The translations under genes and the position numbers were made by a program. Source: Gammaproteobacteria bacterium UBA4421 (lineage in GTDB: Bacteria; Pseudomonadota; Gammaproteobacteria; Pseudomonadales; Azotimanducaceae). Taken from it: a stretch of 27,297 nt of DNA. The DNA lies in the NCBI GenBank assembly GCA_002389675.1, contig DGQF01000048.1:1-27297 (forward strand), written 5' to 3'. The notes beneath the pieces were generated by a model. It was not told the DNA's origin, made no database searches, and saw only the letters and a list, made by a program, of their open reading frames with translations. Below are positions 8,789 through 16,195 of the stretch, in pieces; the stretch's first letter is position 1, and every line of letters begins with the position of its first letter.

Positions 8789-9205
8789 TTACTCTCGCTG
8801 AGGTGCAGCGCCGGAAAACGCCTTAATGCCCTCCGGTAAAATCTCCCAAGAAGCTTTTGAGTCGACAAAAATATGCGTCTCGATTTCCACCCCGGTATCG
8901 CCATCGATGCAACCTAAAGTAACGCCGTGAATGATGCCGTCAGCGGTGCCAACCAGGGTTGAGCCGCATTGGCTGCAGAATAGAAGCCCGGAGCCGGATT
9001 TGCTCTCATAGGCTGTCAGTAGGTGTTTGCCCCGAGTCCATGTGAATTCTTCTGGATGGACCAGCGCATAGGCTGAAGCTTGGCTAGAAAACGCTTTGCG
9101 GCATTGGGAGCAGTGACAAGATCTTGCGTTTTTTAGTTTGCCGCGGACTGCAAAAGCGATATTGCCGCATAAGCAAGCGCCGTTTATTGAAGGGGATATG
9201 TGCAT
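8789..9205 (-). CDS. GFA / CENP-V domain zinc-binding protein
   Basis: A 138-residue protein of the GFA (glutathione-dependent formaldehyde-activating enzyme-like, CENP-V) family. The zinc ligands are all present: Cys11 and Cys13 in CLCG, Cys30, Cys32 and Cys35 in CHCSQCRK, and Cys77 and Cys80 in FCSQCGS. Members bind structural zinc and sometimes glutathione adducts; catalysis is unproven for most. I start at ATG 9205 (MHISPSINGACLCG) because the family begins shortly before the first cysteine pair. An upstream ATG at 9274 would add 23 residues without family similarity. Neither has a strong ribosome site. It is followed on the same strand by the GST gene after an 80-bp gap containing a promoter. 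Confidence 0.9.
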   Translation of the reverse strand: MHISPSINGACLCGNIAFAVRGKLKNARSCHCSQCRKAFSSQASAYALVHPEEFTWTRGKHLLTAYESKSGSGLLFCSQCGSTLVGTADGIIHGVTLGCIDGDTGVEIETHIFVDSKASWEILPEGIKAFSGAAPQRE

Positions 9206-9316
9206 CGGTAGGAACAACCCCTTGATGGTGAGCAGATTGGGCGGGCAGCGTGCCCCGAGGTCGGATCCTAGCATGTTGAGGCGAGATTGTGGTTTGGTGT
9301 TTCTTTGACGTTTATA

Positions 9317-9351
9317 ATGCGCCGCGTAGTAGTTTGGAAATCGCGGCGCAT
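9317..9351. repeat. Perfect 10-bp GC-rich inverted repeat in a divergent promoter region
   Basis: ATGCGCCGCG at 9317-9326 pairs perfectly with CGCGGCGCAT at 9342-9351 around a 15-nt spacer. It lies between the divergent GFA gene (minus) and the cupin-like gene (plus). A TATAAT on the plus strand (9313-9318) and a TATAAA on the minus strand touch its left arm. No T-tract follows on either strand, so an operator or 5'-UTR hairpin is more likely than a terminator. Confidence 0.5.
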
Positions 9352-9485
9352 GATCAAAAATCTCTGTAGGCTCTTGTGCAAATAAAAAGGGCGCAAGTGA
9401 GATTGCCTGATGCGTTTGGCAAATCAGCGCAGCCTTGCCGGGTTGGCCAGCGTGTTGCGCGGTTTTGCGCGCGCCGGATCAGTAT

Positions 9486-9935
9486 ATGATGCCCTTTTTT
9501 GATTGGGTGATCTCACTGAGAGGCTGGCGCTTTGGGGTCACTCATGATGCAGTCTTTGACAATGGGACGCTGTATTTGGAGCGCTGGATTATCTGGTTAG
9601 GCTTTACGTTGCGACTGCACAAGTTCCATTCCGGTGATGATGACCGTGCGTTCCACGACCATCCGTGGTGGTTTATCACGGTTCCCCTGAGCACATATAT
9701 CGAGCAAACGCCGGGCGCGGCGGTTCATCAGGTGAAACGCTGGCGGCCTCATTTTCGCCCTGCGTCGTACCGGCATATCGTGCAACTGGTCGGTGGCCAG
9801 CCGGTCTGGACGGTCATTTTGACGGGGACAAAATCCAATGAGTGGGGATTTTGGGACGACCATCAATTTGTCCATCATGAGCAGTGGCTGAAAAATAGGA
9901 AAACGGATTCAGGCTCGCCTCGCACTGCAAACTAA
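9486..9935 (+). CDS. Histidine-rich cupin-like conserved hypothetical protein
   Basis: About 149 residues from ATG 9486 (an ATG follows at 9489, and a TTG at 9435 would add 17 residues with no family look). I do not recognise a named family. Visible features are a short beta-rich core with HKFHSGDDDRAFHDHPWWF at 45-63, RPASYRHIVQL at 91-101 and a strand pair VWTVILTGTKSNEWGFW at 107-123. The HxH pair at 57 and 59 and His97 could form a cupin-style metal site, and the GDDDRAFHDHPW block suggests a real constrained motif. It stands alone, divergent from the GFA gene and convergent with an MFS gene. A metal-binding enzyme of cupin fold is a guess. Confidence 0.65.
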   Translation: MMPFFDWVISLRGWRFGVTHDAVFDNGTLYLERWIIWLGFTLRLHKFHSGDDDRAFHDHPWWFITVPLSTYIEQTPGAAVHQVKRWRPHFRPASYRHIVQLVGGQPVWTVILTGTKSNEWGFWDDHQFVHHEQWLKNRKTDSGSPRTAN

Positions 9936-10048
9936 TCATCCGCTTGGCCCGCAGGAAGGTCAGTTGCCAATAATTAATCGTTAACTACAAACAGTTTCAG
10001 CGATGATGATAAATCGGTTGGGCGCTGGCCTGCTCTGGTGAGGTTGAT

Positions 10049-11305
10049 TTATTCTTTGACGACTTGGGCCTCGTTAGCCAGCAAATCGGCGGGGTCGACC
10101 CTCGGATCAAGTGGAATGGCATTGGTGGTCGTTTTAGGTAAGGGTTGATACGGGGCGTAATACGCGCGCGCGACCTGATGCACGGTCAGCCGATAGAGGG
10201 TCCACAGCACGCAGCCGATGAATGACGCGCAGATGATTAGCATATAAGCATCGGGGGTATAGCGTAATAAAACTGAATAACTAACAGGCCCAGCAATTGA
10301 TCCAAGGGCGTTGGCAATCAGCATACCGCTGGCGATTTCGAGGAAGTTACCCTGTTCGTTGTCGTTTGCGTGAGCAACACAGATAGAATAAAGCGGCATG
10401 GCACCGGCACCGGATAAAAACGCGGCGCAGTAGATAGAAAACGTCGATCCGCCAGTTGCTGTCAACGCCACAATTGCGCCAATACTGCCCAGCACCGCCA
10501 GTCCCAGTACGACATATCTGCGGTCGAGATAGTCTGAGAGCCGGCCGGCGGGGTATTGGGTCATAAAGCCCCCCAACAAAGACAACAACATAAAGTGACT
10601 GCCCGCTTCAACGGTGCCAATAGCCTTCACAGCAAATACTGCACCCATGCTCCAAGTTAGCCCGACGACAACCCCAGACAATGCTGCGCAGACCACGCCT
10701 ACTTGAGAAGCGGTGTAGATGGTGCGCCAGTTGAAGCTAACATCCTGCGGAGGTACAGGTTGGGCTTGAGCGGTAAGACCAATGGGGATTGTGGCCACCA
10801 CGATAAAGGTGATGGCGATGGAAAATAACGTACCCAGAGGCAGTTCACTGAATCCCACCAGCATTTGGCCGGCAACCATAGCGCCCAGCGAGAGGGTGGT
10901 GTAGATGGCCATGATCGAGCCGCGGCAACGCTGGGCCACTCGCTCATTCAACCAGCTTTCGACCACAGTGTAGATGCCGGCCATGGCCAGACCGCTGGCC
11001 AGACGGACGTGGGTCCAAACCAGCCAGTGCGGGATTGATTCTGCGATCACAACACTGATGCAGGCAATAGAGACAAAAACCGTAAAGGTGCGAATGTGTC
11101 CAACTTGTCGAATCACTCGAGGAATGAAGAGACAACCCAGCACAAACCCTAGGTAGTAGGTTGCCCCGGTCAGACCAATGAGGTCGCTAGACCAACCTAA
11201 GGTGTGCGCTTGGAGCGGTAGTAACGTGAGTTGGAGTCCATGGCCGGTGATTAGCAGCGCCGCAGACAGCAACACACTCATAATTGAGCGTATAGAATTT
11301 GCCAT
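10049..11305 (-). CDS. MFS transporter (YcaD-like)
   Basis: A 418-residue major facilitator with about 12 hydrophobic segments and a polar C-terminal tail. The N-terminal half shows a membrane start LLSAALLITGHGLQLTLLPL, then a GATYYLGFVLGC segment and RVIRQVGHIRTF, the motif-A-type loop between helices 2 and 3; the later YPAGRLSDYLDRRYVVL loop is the equivalent in the second half. VESWLNERV in helix 4-5 resembles the YcaD-type subgroup. Transport direction and substrate are unknown. ATG 11305 begins the hydrophobic N-terminus. It is divergent from the small cupin gene across 208 bp. Confidence 0.88.
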   Translation of the reverse strand: MANSIRSIMSVLLSAALLITGHGLQLTLLPLQAHTLGWSSDLIGLTGATYYLGFVLGCLFIPRVIRQVGHIRTFTVFVSIACISVVIAESIPHWLVWTHVRLASGLAMAGIYTVVESWLNERVAQRCRGSIMAIYTTLSLGAMVAGQMLVGFSELPLGTLFSIAITFIVVATIPIGLTAQAQPVPPQDVSFNWRTIYTASQVGVVCAALSGVVVGLTWSMGAVFAVKAIGTVEAGSHFMLLSLLGGFMTQYPAGRLSDYLDRRYVVLGLAVLGSIGAIVALTATGGSTFSIYCAAFLSGAGAMPLYSICVAHANDNEQGNFLEIASGMLIANALGSIAGPVSYSVLLRYTPDAYMLIICASFIGCVLWTLYRLTVHQVARAYYAPYQPLPKTTTNAIPLDPRVDPADLLANEAQVVKE

Positions 11306-11513
11306 GACAGTTTGCTAACACACCGTACCTATAGATAAAAACAGCGGCGCCATTTTCTGTATTTTTGCTCGCTGCGCAAGCTTTTTTTGGTGAATTTACG
11401 AACGGTTTTGAGCGATGGTTTGCAGATGTCAGTGGGTGGGGTGCGCGCGGCAATCCGGTAGGGTATGGTTAACAGTGTGATCGTGCTTACAGCCGCAAAT
11501 AAAGGAGTCAGTC

Positions 11514-12047
11514 ATGGGTTTGAATTTACAGCAACTCGAGCGTATCACCGCAGATGTTCAAGCCAACGATCTTGATTGGGTGGAAGTCGCGCCCGGGTCA
11601 TATTTCAAGGCGTTGACCATACATGTACCTACCCAGACGGTCGCTTATGCCTTTCGTATGGATCCGGGTGCGCCGGATTTCCCATCCCACTTCCATATCT
11701 GTCGAGCGATGTCTTTCACCACGAAAGGGTGGTTTGGTTATCGAGAGGGCACCAATCAAGTGGACAATGGCATGTTTTCCTATGAAGCTGCAGGCTCATT
11801 TCATACCCCTTACAGTGATTGTCCTGAAGGTTTTGAGGCACGCGGGATTTTCGAGAGTGATACGGACATTTTGTTACAAAATCATGTTTCAGCGGATCCA
11901 AATAGCGAAATAATGGGTTATCTGCGGGTGCAGGATTTCATTGATATTGCCAGTAAAGAAACGCATATCGTGCATGCAGACGGCACTATCTCCGGGGACC
12001 CACACTTCAGCTATGATTTTTCTCAAGGGGCGGTGATCGCCCCGTAA
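11514..12047 (+). CDS. Cupin-fold small protein
   Basis: A 177-residue protein with cupin-like motifs: PSHFHICRAMSFTTKGWFGY at about 57-76, giving His59 and His61, then a second block SFHTPYSD with His97. This is the arrangement of a metal-binding cupin of the ChrR-like / 2,4-dihydroxyacetophenone dioxygenase-like group. Whether it is an oxygenase, isomerase or sensor cannot be told. ATG 11514 has an excellent AAAGGAG site 6 bp upstream. It stands as a single gene, divergent from an MFS transporter and convergent with DUF1330, which suggests a small accessory module. Confidence 0.75.
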   Translation: MGLNLQQLERITADVQANDLDWVEVAPGSYFKALTIHVPTQTVAYAFRMDPGAPDFPSHFHICRAMSFTTKGWFGYREGTNQVDNGMFSYEAAGSFHTPYSDCPEGFEARGIFESDTDILLQNHVSADPNSEIMGYLRVQDFIDIASKETHIVHADGTISGDPHFSYDFSQGAVIAP

Positions 12048-12120
12048 GCATTGTCTGGGTCTCGTCAAAGCGTTGCGGCGTAGTACTTAGTGGCCAACGC
12101 TGTGCGCGTAGCCGATGTGT

Positions 12121-12561
12121 TTAAGCGAACCCTGAGCCGTCTAACCAAATCCCGTTAGCATTGGTGGTCTCAATGTTCAGTTGACCGGCAAGCCCTGCTT
12201 CACGGTGATGATGAATGGCTTGGTATTCTTGGGACTGCATCATTGTGACCATAGCTTGACGATTTGGGTACATCGCGATGGCCACCGCATCCCATAGTGC
12301 TTCAACTTCACCGAGCACAAGCCGAGTAACGTCGGCTTTGAACATGCCTCCGCCGCCCTGTTGAGCAAGGATCTTGGATACCTCGGCGCCGTAAAGTGCG
12401 TAAGCCTGAGCCCCAGTCAGTTCGCTATCGCGACCGTCTTTGTATTGCGCCCTTGCTTTGAACTTTAAAAGGTTCAGCATATAAATGGGGCCAGTAGCAT
12501 TGGGGTCAAAGAACCCTTGGATTTGTTCTTGGGTGGGGGCGAGGCTGTTCTGGACGTGCAT
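12121..12561 (-). CDS. DUF1330 domain protein
   Basis: A 146-residue protein with the DUF1330 ferredoxin-like fold: GPIYMLNLLKFKARAQY, then YALYGAEVSKILAQQGG and the closing WDAVAIAMYPNRQAMVTMMQSQEYQ block. Family members are dimeric alpha-beta barrel proteins related to small monooxygenases and isomerases, usually of unknown substrate, and are common in degradative clusters. ATG 12561 is preceded by AAGGA. It follows the UMF1-type transporter by 59 bp on the same strand, so co-transcription is likely. Confidence 0.88.
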   Translation of the reverse strand: MHVQNSLAPTQEQIQGFFDPNATGPIYMLNLLKFKARAQYKDGRDSELTGAQAYALYGAEVSKILAQQGGGGMFKADVTRLVLGEVEALWDAVAIAMYPNRQAMVTMMQSQEYQAIHHHREAGLAGQLNIETTNANGIWLDGSGFA

Positions 12562-12620
12562 GCGGTGGGTCCTTGTTGATTAACCGGTTTGAGGGCGATG
12601 TGCCTAATCTACAGATTCTT

Positions 12621-14039
12621 TCAAAGCTCGGTAGTTTTTGCCACCGTGCCTTGTTCTTCTTTTACCTGCATCAGCAATATGGCCCCAATGATCATCAATA
12701 GAGCCAGAGAGGCGAAGCCCATGCGCTGTGAATCAAAAAAATCGGTTGCGGTCGCGACCATCAAGGGTGCTAAAAAAGCAGTCACAGTGGCTGATAAGGC
12801 AAATAACCCAAAAAATTGGGTGGCCATCTCTGGCGGTGATATTTTTGCCATAAGGGTTCGTGAGGAGGACAAGCCGGTCACAAAAAACATCGCAAATATT
12901 TGATTGGTGCAAAAATAAAAAATCTCCGGTGCCGAGGCAAAATAAGGGGAATCCCATATCGGCTCTGAGCCCACCTGAACAACGTATAAGACAGTGTCGG
13001 GTTGCACGGAGACAAGGGTCAGCAGAACCACGGAACTTGTGCCGATGGCAATTTGTAACGTACGCATAGAGCCCAGGTGATCGTCTAGGCGACCGCCGAT
13101 GTAGGCGCCGAACATTGCTGAGCCACTGGTACACAATCCAAAAATTAACAGCGTTGTGGTGTCCCAACCAAAGGTGCCAGAGGCGTAAACGCCCCCGAAG
13201 GTCAGCACGCCAACCATGCCGTCTATGAAAAACATGCGCGCCAGCAGGTATTTGGCGATATTTGCGTAGTGGCGAACATGTTTTAGTGTTTGCACAACAT
13301 CCCGCATGCCGGCTTGGGCCACTTGCCACATCGGTAAGCTGGAGGATTTTCCGTCCGGAGTGAATAAAAGTAGCGGCAGGGTAAACAGCAGCATCCATAA
13401 CCCGGCGATAGGCCCAACAATTCGATTATGCTCGTGTGCGGACTGATCGATGCCAAACAAGGGTGCCTCAGGCAAAAAAGCCCACGGCTGCGTGCCCGGC
13501 ATTGAAAACGCGAGCAGGACAAACAACATCAGCAATAAACCACCAATATTGCCCAAGGAGAAAGCCAGCCCCGAAATCAGCCCCATCCGGTTGACGGGTG
13601 CAACCGAGGGTAGCATGGCGTTATGGAAAACCTCCGACACGGTAAAACAAACCTTGATAGCAAACAGAATCAGTAATGAAAGTCCCAGATTGATCCCTTG
13701 ATTGTCCGGTTCGACGAACCACAGACTCAGTGCGCCCAGAGTCATCAGTGAAATTGTGGCGATAATCCAAGGTTTACGGCGACCATCTTTGTCGGCGATG
13801 GCACCCAAAAAGGGTGCGGTGAAGGCGAGCAGAAAACCAGCTGCTGCAGTGATATAACCGATCAAGGCTTGGCCTTTGATTGGATCTCCAACCACTGTAT
13901 TGCTGAAATAAGGATAGAAAATATAAATCACGACCATGATGTAATACGGATCGCGAGCAGCCTGACCAAATGTCCAGCTGAAATAGCCCAGCGGCGACGC
14001 TGCGGGTGTGCCGGCCAAAGATAAGGATTGATTTGTCAT
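12621..14039 (-). CDS. MFS transporter, UMF1/Atg22-like
   Basis: A 472-residue transporter with about 12 membrane segments. The N-terminal part follows the UMF1 (Atg22-like) pattern: SWTFGQAARDPYYIMVVIYIF, then FLLAFTAPFLGAIADKDGRR with the loop motif GRRKPW. A second-half loop GGRLDDHLG mirrors it. UMF1 proteins are poorly characterised; some export or import small organic molecules. ATG 14039 has an AGGAA ribosome site. The gene leads a likely two-gene operon with DUF1330 and is divergent from the ThuA operon across a 363-bp gap rich in inverted repeats. Confidence 0.87.
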   Translation of the reverse strand: MTNQSLSLAGTPAASPLGYFSWTFGQAARDPYYIMVVIYIFYPYFSNTVVGDPIKGQALIGYITAAAGFLLAFTAPFLGAIADKDGRRKPWIIATISLMTLGALSLWFVEPDNQGINLGLSLLILFAIKVCFTVSEVFHNAMLPSVAPVNRMGLISGLAFSLGNIGGLLLMLFVLLAFSMPGTQPWAFLPEAPLFGIDQSAHEHNRIVGPIAGLWMLLFTLPLLLFTPDGKSSSLPMWQVAQAGMRDVVQTLKHVRHYANIAKYLLARMFFIDGMVGVLTFGGVYASGTFGWDTTTLLIFGLCTSGSAMFGAYIGGRLDDHLGSMRTLQIAIGTSSVVLLTLVSVQPDTVLYVVQVGSEPIWDSPYFASAPEIFYFCTNQIFAMFFVTGLSSSRTLMAKISPPEMATQFFGLFALSATVTAFLAPLMVATATDFFDSQRMGFASLALLMIIGAILLMQVKEEQGTVAKTTEL

Positions 14040-14405
14040 GTGCGCTTTCCTAAGAACCGGCGATTAGTAAGACGCCGCTCAATAACATTGAGGGAAATAC
14101 AGGCTTAAGTAAACGCTTGTATGGTTCCAATTGAGCTGGTGGGAGGTGAATGTTGTTGCCAGTGGGTGGGGCTCAGTGGCGGGCTGCGAACAAATTAAGC
14201 AGGCGTGCATGCTGTCTTTCTAAAGCCAAGGGATCTAAACTGCAAGGTGGGGGAGATGGATTTATGAGGCCTCTGTAAGAGGCGCGGACCACGACCGATC
14301 AGTCTTTTGCGCAGGCCTGCGTTTGTCGATTGAACGGTTGGCGTTCACGCCGCTTCGGCTGAGTTTTTCCTGCGACCTCGTCAACGGTTAACGTGGGAGG
14401 CAATG
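14040..14405. other. Long divergent intergenic region with three inverted repeats
   Basis: About 363 bp with no gene, between the UMF1 transporter (minus) and the ThuA operon (plus). It holds a hairpin GCCTCT-GTA-AGAGGC (14269-14283), a perfect 12-bp palindrome CGCAGGCCTGCG (14310-14321) and an inverted repeat TGAACG-N5-CGTTCA (14331-14347). A small GCCG-CTT-CGGC stem near 14349-14359 precedes a run of five Ts. These fit operator sites or a leader RNA for the operon at 14406. No riboswitch class is recognised. Confidence 0.5.
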
Positions 14406-15164
14406 ATGGGCAGCGACGAGAAAATGGATGTGTATGTGGTATGTAACGCAAAATATCACGACACAAATTTTGCACGCTTGGAATTATTAAAGCTGCTGGG
14501 TGAAAACGAAGATATTCATACCCACGTGGCAGACAGCTTTCGGGACATCACACAAATCAGTCAGTGCCGTTTGTTGATTACCTATACATGTGATTTAAGG
14601 CCAACGCCTGAAGAGCAGGAAGGATTGCAGCGGTTCATTCAGGGCGGGGGCCGTTGGTTCGCTTTGCACGCCACTAATGCGCTGCTTGAATTTACAGAAG
14701 ATGGTCGGGTGGATACGCCGGATGTTGCACCGTTGTTTATGGAGACGCTGGGTAGCCGATTTGTTGCCCACCCTGCAAATCAGCAAATCGACGTCAAAGT
14801 CACCGATGTGGTGCATCCGCTGACGGCAGATATTGCAGATTTCACAGTTGAAGATGAAGAACCTTATTACTGCGAACCCTTGGGTACGCAGACGGTGCTG
14901 TTAGAAGCTGAATACGGCGAGCGTTCAGTGGGCTACGTGCAGTCAGATTATGGTACTGATCGAGAGCGTCATCCGCAGATGTATTTGCACCCCTGTGGTG
15001 CTGGCGAGGTGTTGTACCTGTCTTTGGGCCACTGCAGCGGCAAACATGATATGAAACCTATGGTAGATATTAATCCTGTGGTCAGGGGTTCATGGAATTC
15101 TCCGGTTTATTATGAACTGCTGCGTCGCGGCATTAAGTGGGGCATCGGCGGGCTGGAAAGCTAA
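14406..15164 (+). CDS. ThuA-like domain protein
   Basis: About 252 residues of the ThuA family, which has the class I glutamine amidotransferase-like fold. Numbered from an ATG three bases earlier, it shows GGGRWFALHATNALLEF (His89), GSRFVAHP (123-124), DVVHPLTADIADF (138-147), the acidic block VEDEEPYY (149-156) and the late LSLGHCSGKH. These are the conserved family positions. ThuA proteins are tied to disaccharide and 3-keto-sugar use, but most are uncharacterised. ATG 14406 is preferred over 14403 because the GGAGG site ends 5 bp before it, against 2 bp. The stop is 2 bp before the flavin monooxygenase start, so the genes are translationally coupled. No sugar gene is nearby, so a non-sugar substrate is possible. 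Confidence 0.85.
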   Translation: MGSDEKMDVYVVCNAKYHDTNFARLELLKLLGENEDIHTHVADSFRDITQISQCRLLITYTCDLRPTPEEQEGLQRFIQGGGRWFALHATNALLEFTEDGRVDTPDVAPLFMETLGSRFVAHPANQQIDVKVTDVVHPLTADIADFTVEDEEPYYCEPLGTQTVLLEAEYGERSVGYVQSDYGTDRERHPQMYLHPCGAGEVLYLSLGHCSGKHDMKPMVDINPVVRGSWNSPVYYELLRRGIKWGIGGLES

Positions 15165-15166
15165 AC

Positions 15167-16195
15167 ATGGCGCATCGCATTCGCTTTGGGGTTTGCTACG
15201 ATTTTCGCAACCCACCTGATTCGGGCTGTAGTGATGCCGACTTGTATGCGCAAGTGCTTGAGCAAGTTCAATGGCTTGATCAGTTGGGCGCGGATCTTGT
15301 GTGGTTCACGGAACATCACTTTGTCGAGGATGGTTACTTGCCCAGTTGGGTTCCGGTAGCCGGTGCTATGGCGGCTGTGACCAAAAACGTGGTCTTTGGC
15401 ACCGATATCTGTTTATTACCCTTTAATCATCCCGTGCGTCTGGCTGAGGATTTAGCGGTTCTTGATAATCTATCGCAAGGCCGCATCGAGCTTGGGGTTG
15501 GCATGGGTTACGCGCCGCATGAATTTCGCGGCTTTGGTCTGCCTGTGAGCCGACGTGTCTCGCTGATGGACGAAGGCATCGAAGTCTTGCAGCGCTGTTT
15601 CAGTGGCGAACGGTTTAGCTATCGCGGTAAACGATATACGTTTAGTGATGTGAAAATTACGCCCGGTTACGTTCAAGAAGGTGGGCCGCCGCTTTGGATT
15701 GCCGCGATGTCAGAAGCTGGTGCGTTGCGAGCGGCGCATTATCAAACGCATTTTCTACCTCAGGGTGCCCGAGCGGCCTCATTTGATCCATGGCGTGCAC
15801 AATTGGCCGCTACCGGTGGCGACCCCAGCGACCATCGGGTGGGTATTCTGCGCAGTATTTTAGTGACGGACAATCGCAGTGCGGATTGGCCATTGATTCG
15901 CGAAGCTGAGCGTTATCGTATGGGCTTTTATGAAAAGTTGTTTGCCGAAAGTGGTGAAGGTTTTGGCGCCGGGGAACAAATCCCTCAGCGTTGGATTGTG
16001 GGTGATGCTGCTCAGTGTGTTGATGAGTTACTCGAATTCATTGAAGCGTTCGGCATTACCGATATTGTAACGATGGCGGTACCACCTGGATTGCGTCCTG
16101 AACAGATGAACGGCAGTCTTGAGCGCTTGTTTAAAGAAGTCGCGCCGGCGGTTCGAGCGCATCTGCAAGGTCAGGACTGTTTTGCATCCACCTGA
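15167..16195 (+). CDS. LLM-class flavin-dependent monooxygenase
   Basis: A 343-residue luciferase-like (bacterial luciferase fold) flavin oxidoreductase. Landmarks are ADLVWFTEHHFVEDG (43-56), TDICLLPFNHPVRLAEDLA (79-97), and GRIELGVGMGYAPHEFRGFG (105-124), then PPLWIAAMS in the second half. The family binds FMN or F420 and hydroxylates, cleaves or dehydrogenates small substrates, with an FMN reductase supplying reduced flavin; no such reductase is adjacent. I start at ATG 15167 (MAHRIRFGV), since an upstream GTG at 15137 overlaps the ThuA gene and adds no conserved sequence. Its end overlaps the P450 start, continuing the operon. Confidence 0.9.
   Translation: MAHRIRFGVCYDFRNPPDSGCSDADLYAQVLEQVQWLDQLGADLVWFTEHHFVEDGYLPSWVPVAGAMAAVTKNVVFGTDICLLPFNHPVRLAEDLAVLDNLSQGRIELGVGMGYAPHEFRGFGLPVSRRVSLMDEGIEVLQRCFSGERFSYRGKRYTFSDVKITPGYVQEGGPPLWIAAMSEAGALRAAHYQTHFLPQGARAASFDPWRAQLAATGGDPSDHRVGILRSILVTDNRSADWPLIREAERYRMGFYEKLFAESGEGFGAGEQIPQRWIVGDAAQCVDELLEFIEAFGITDIVTMAVPPGLRPEQMNGSLERLFKEVAPAVRAHLQGQDCFAST

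Noticed and set aside
11360..11390. T-run after GCGCAAGC near 11375 resembling an intrinsic terminator
   Set aside because: The best stem is only 4 bp, and it sits in a divergent promoter region where no transcript should end.
12733..13398. Minus-strand frame of 221 codons inside the UMF1 transporter
   Set aside because: Alternate frame of the transporter; its translation has no membrane pattern or known motif.
11430..14171. Shared 12-mer CAGTGGGTGGGG at 11430 and 14160 in two upstream regions
   Set aside because: Exact 12-mer pairs are expected by chance in 27 kb, and the positions relative to the genes differ.
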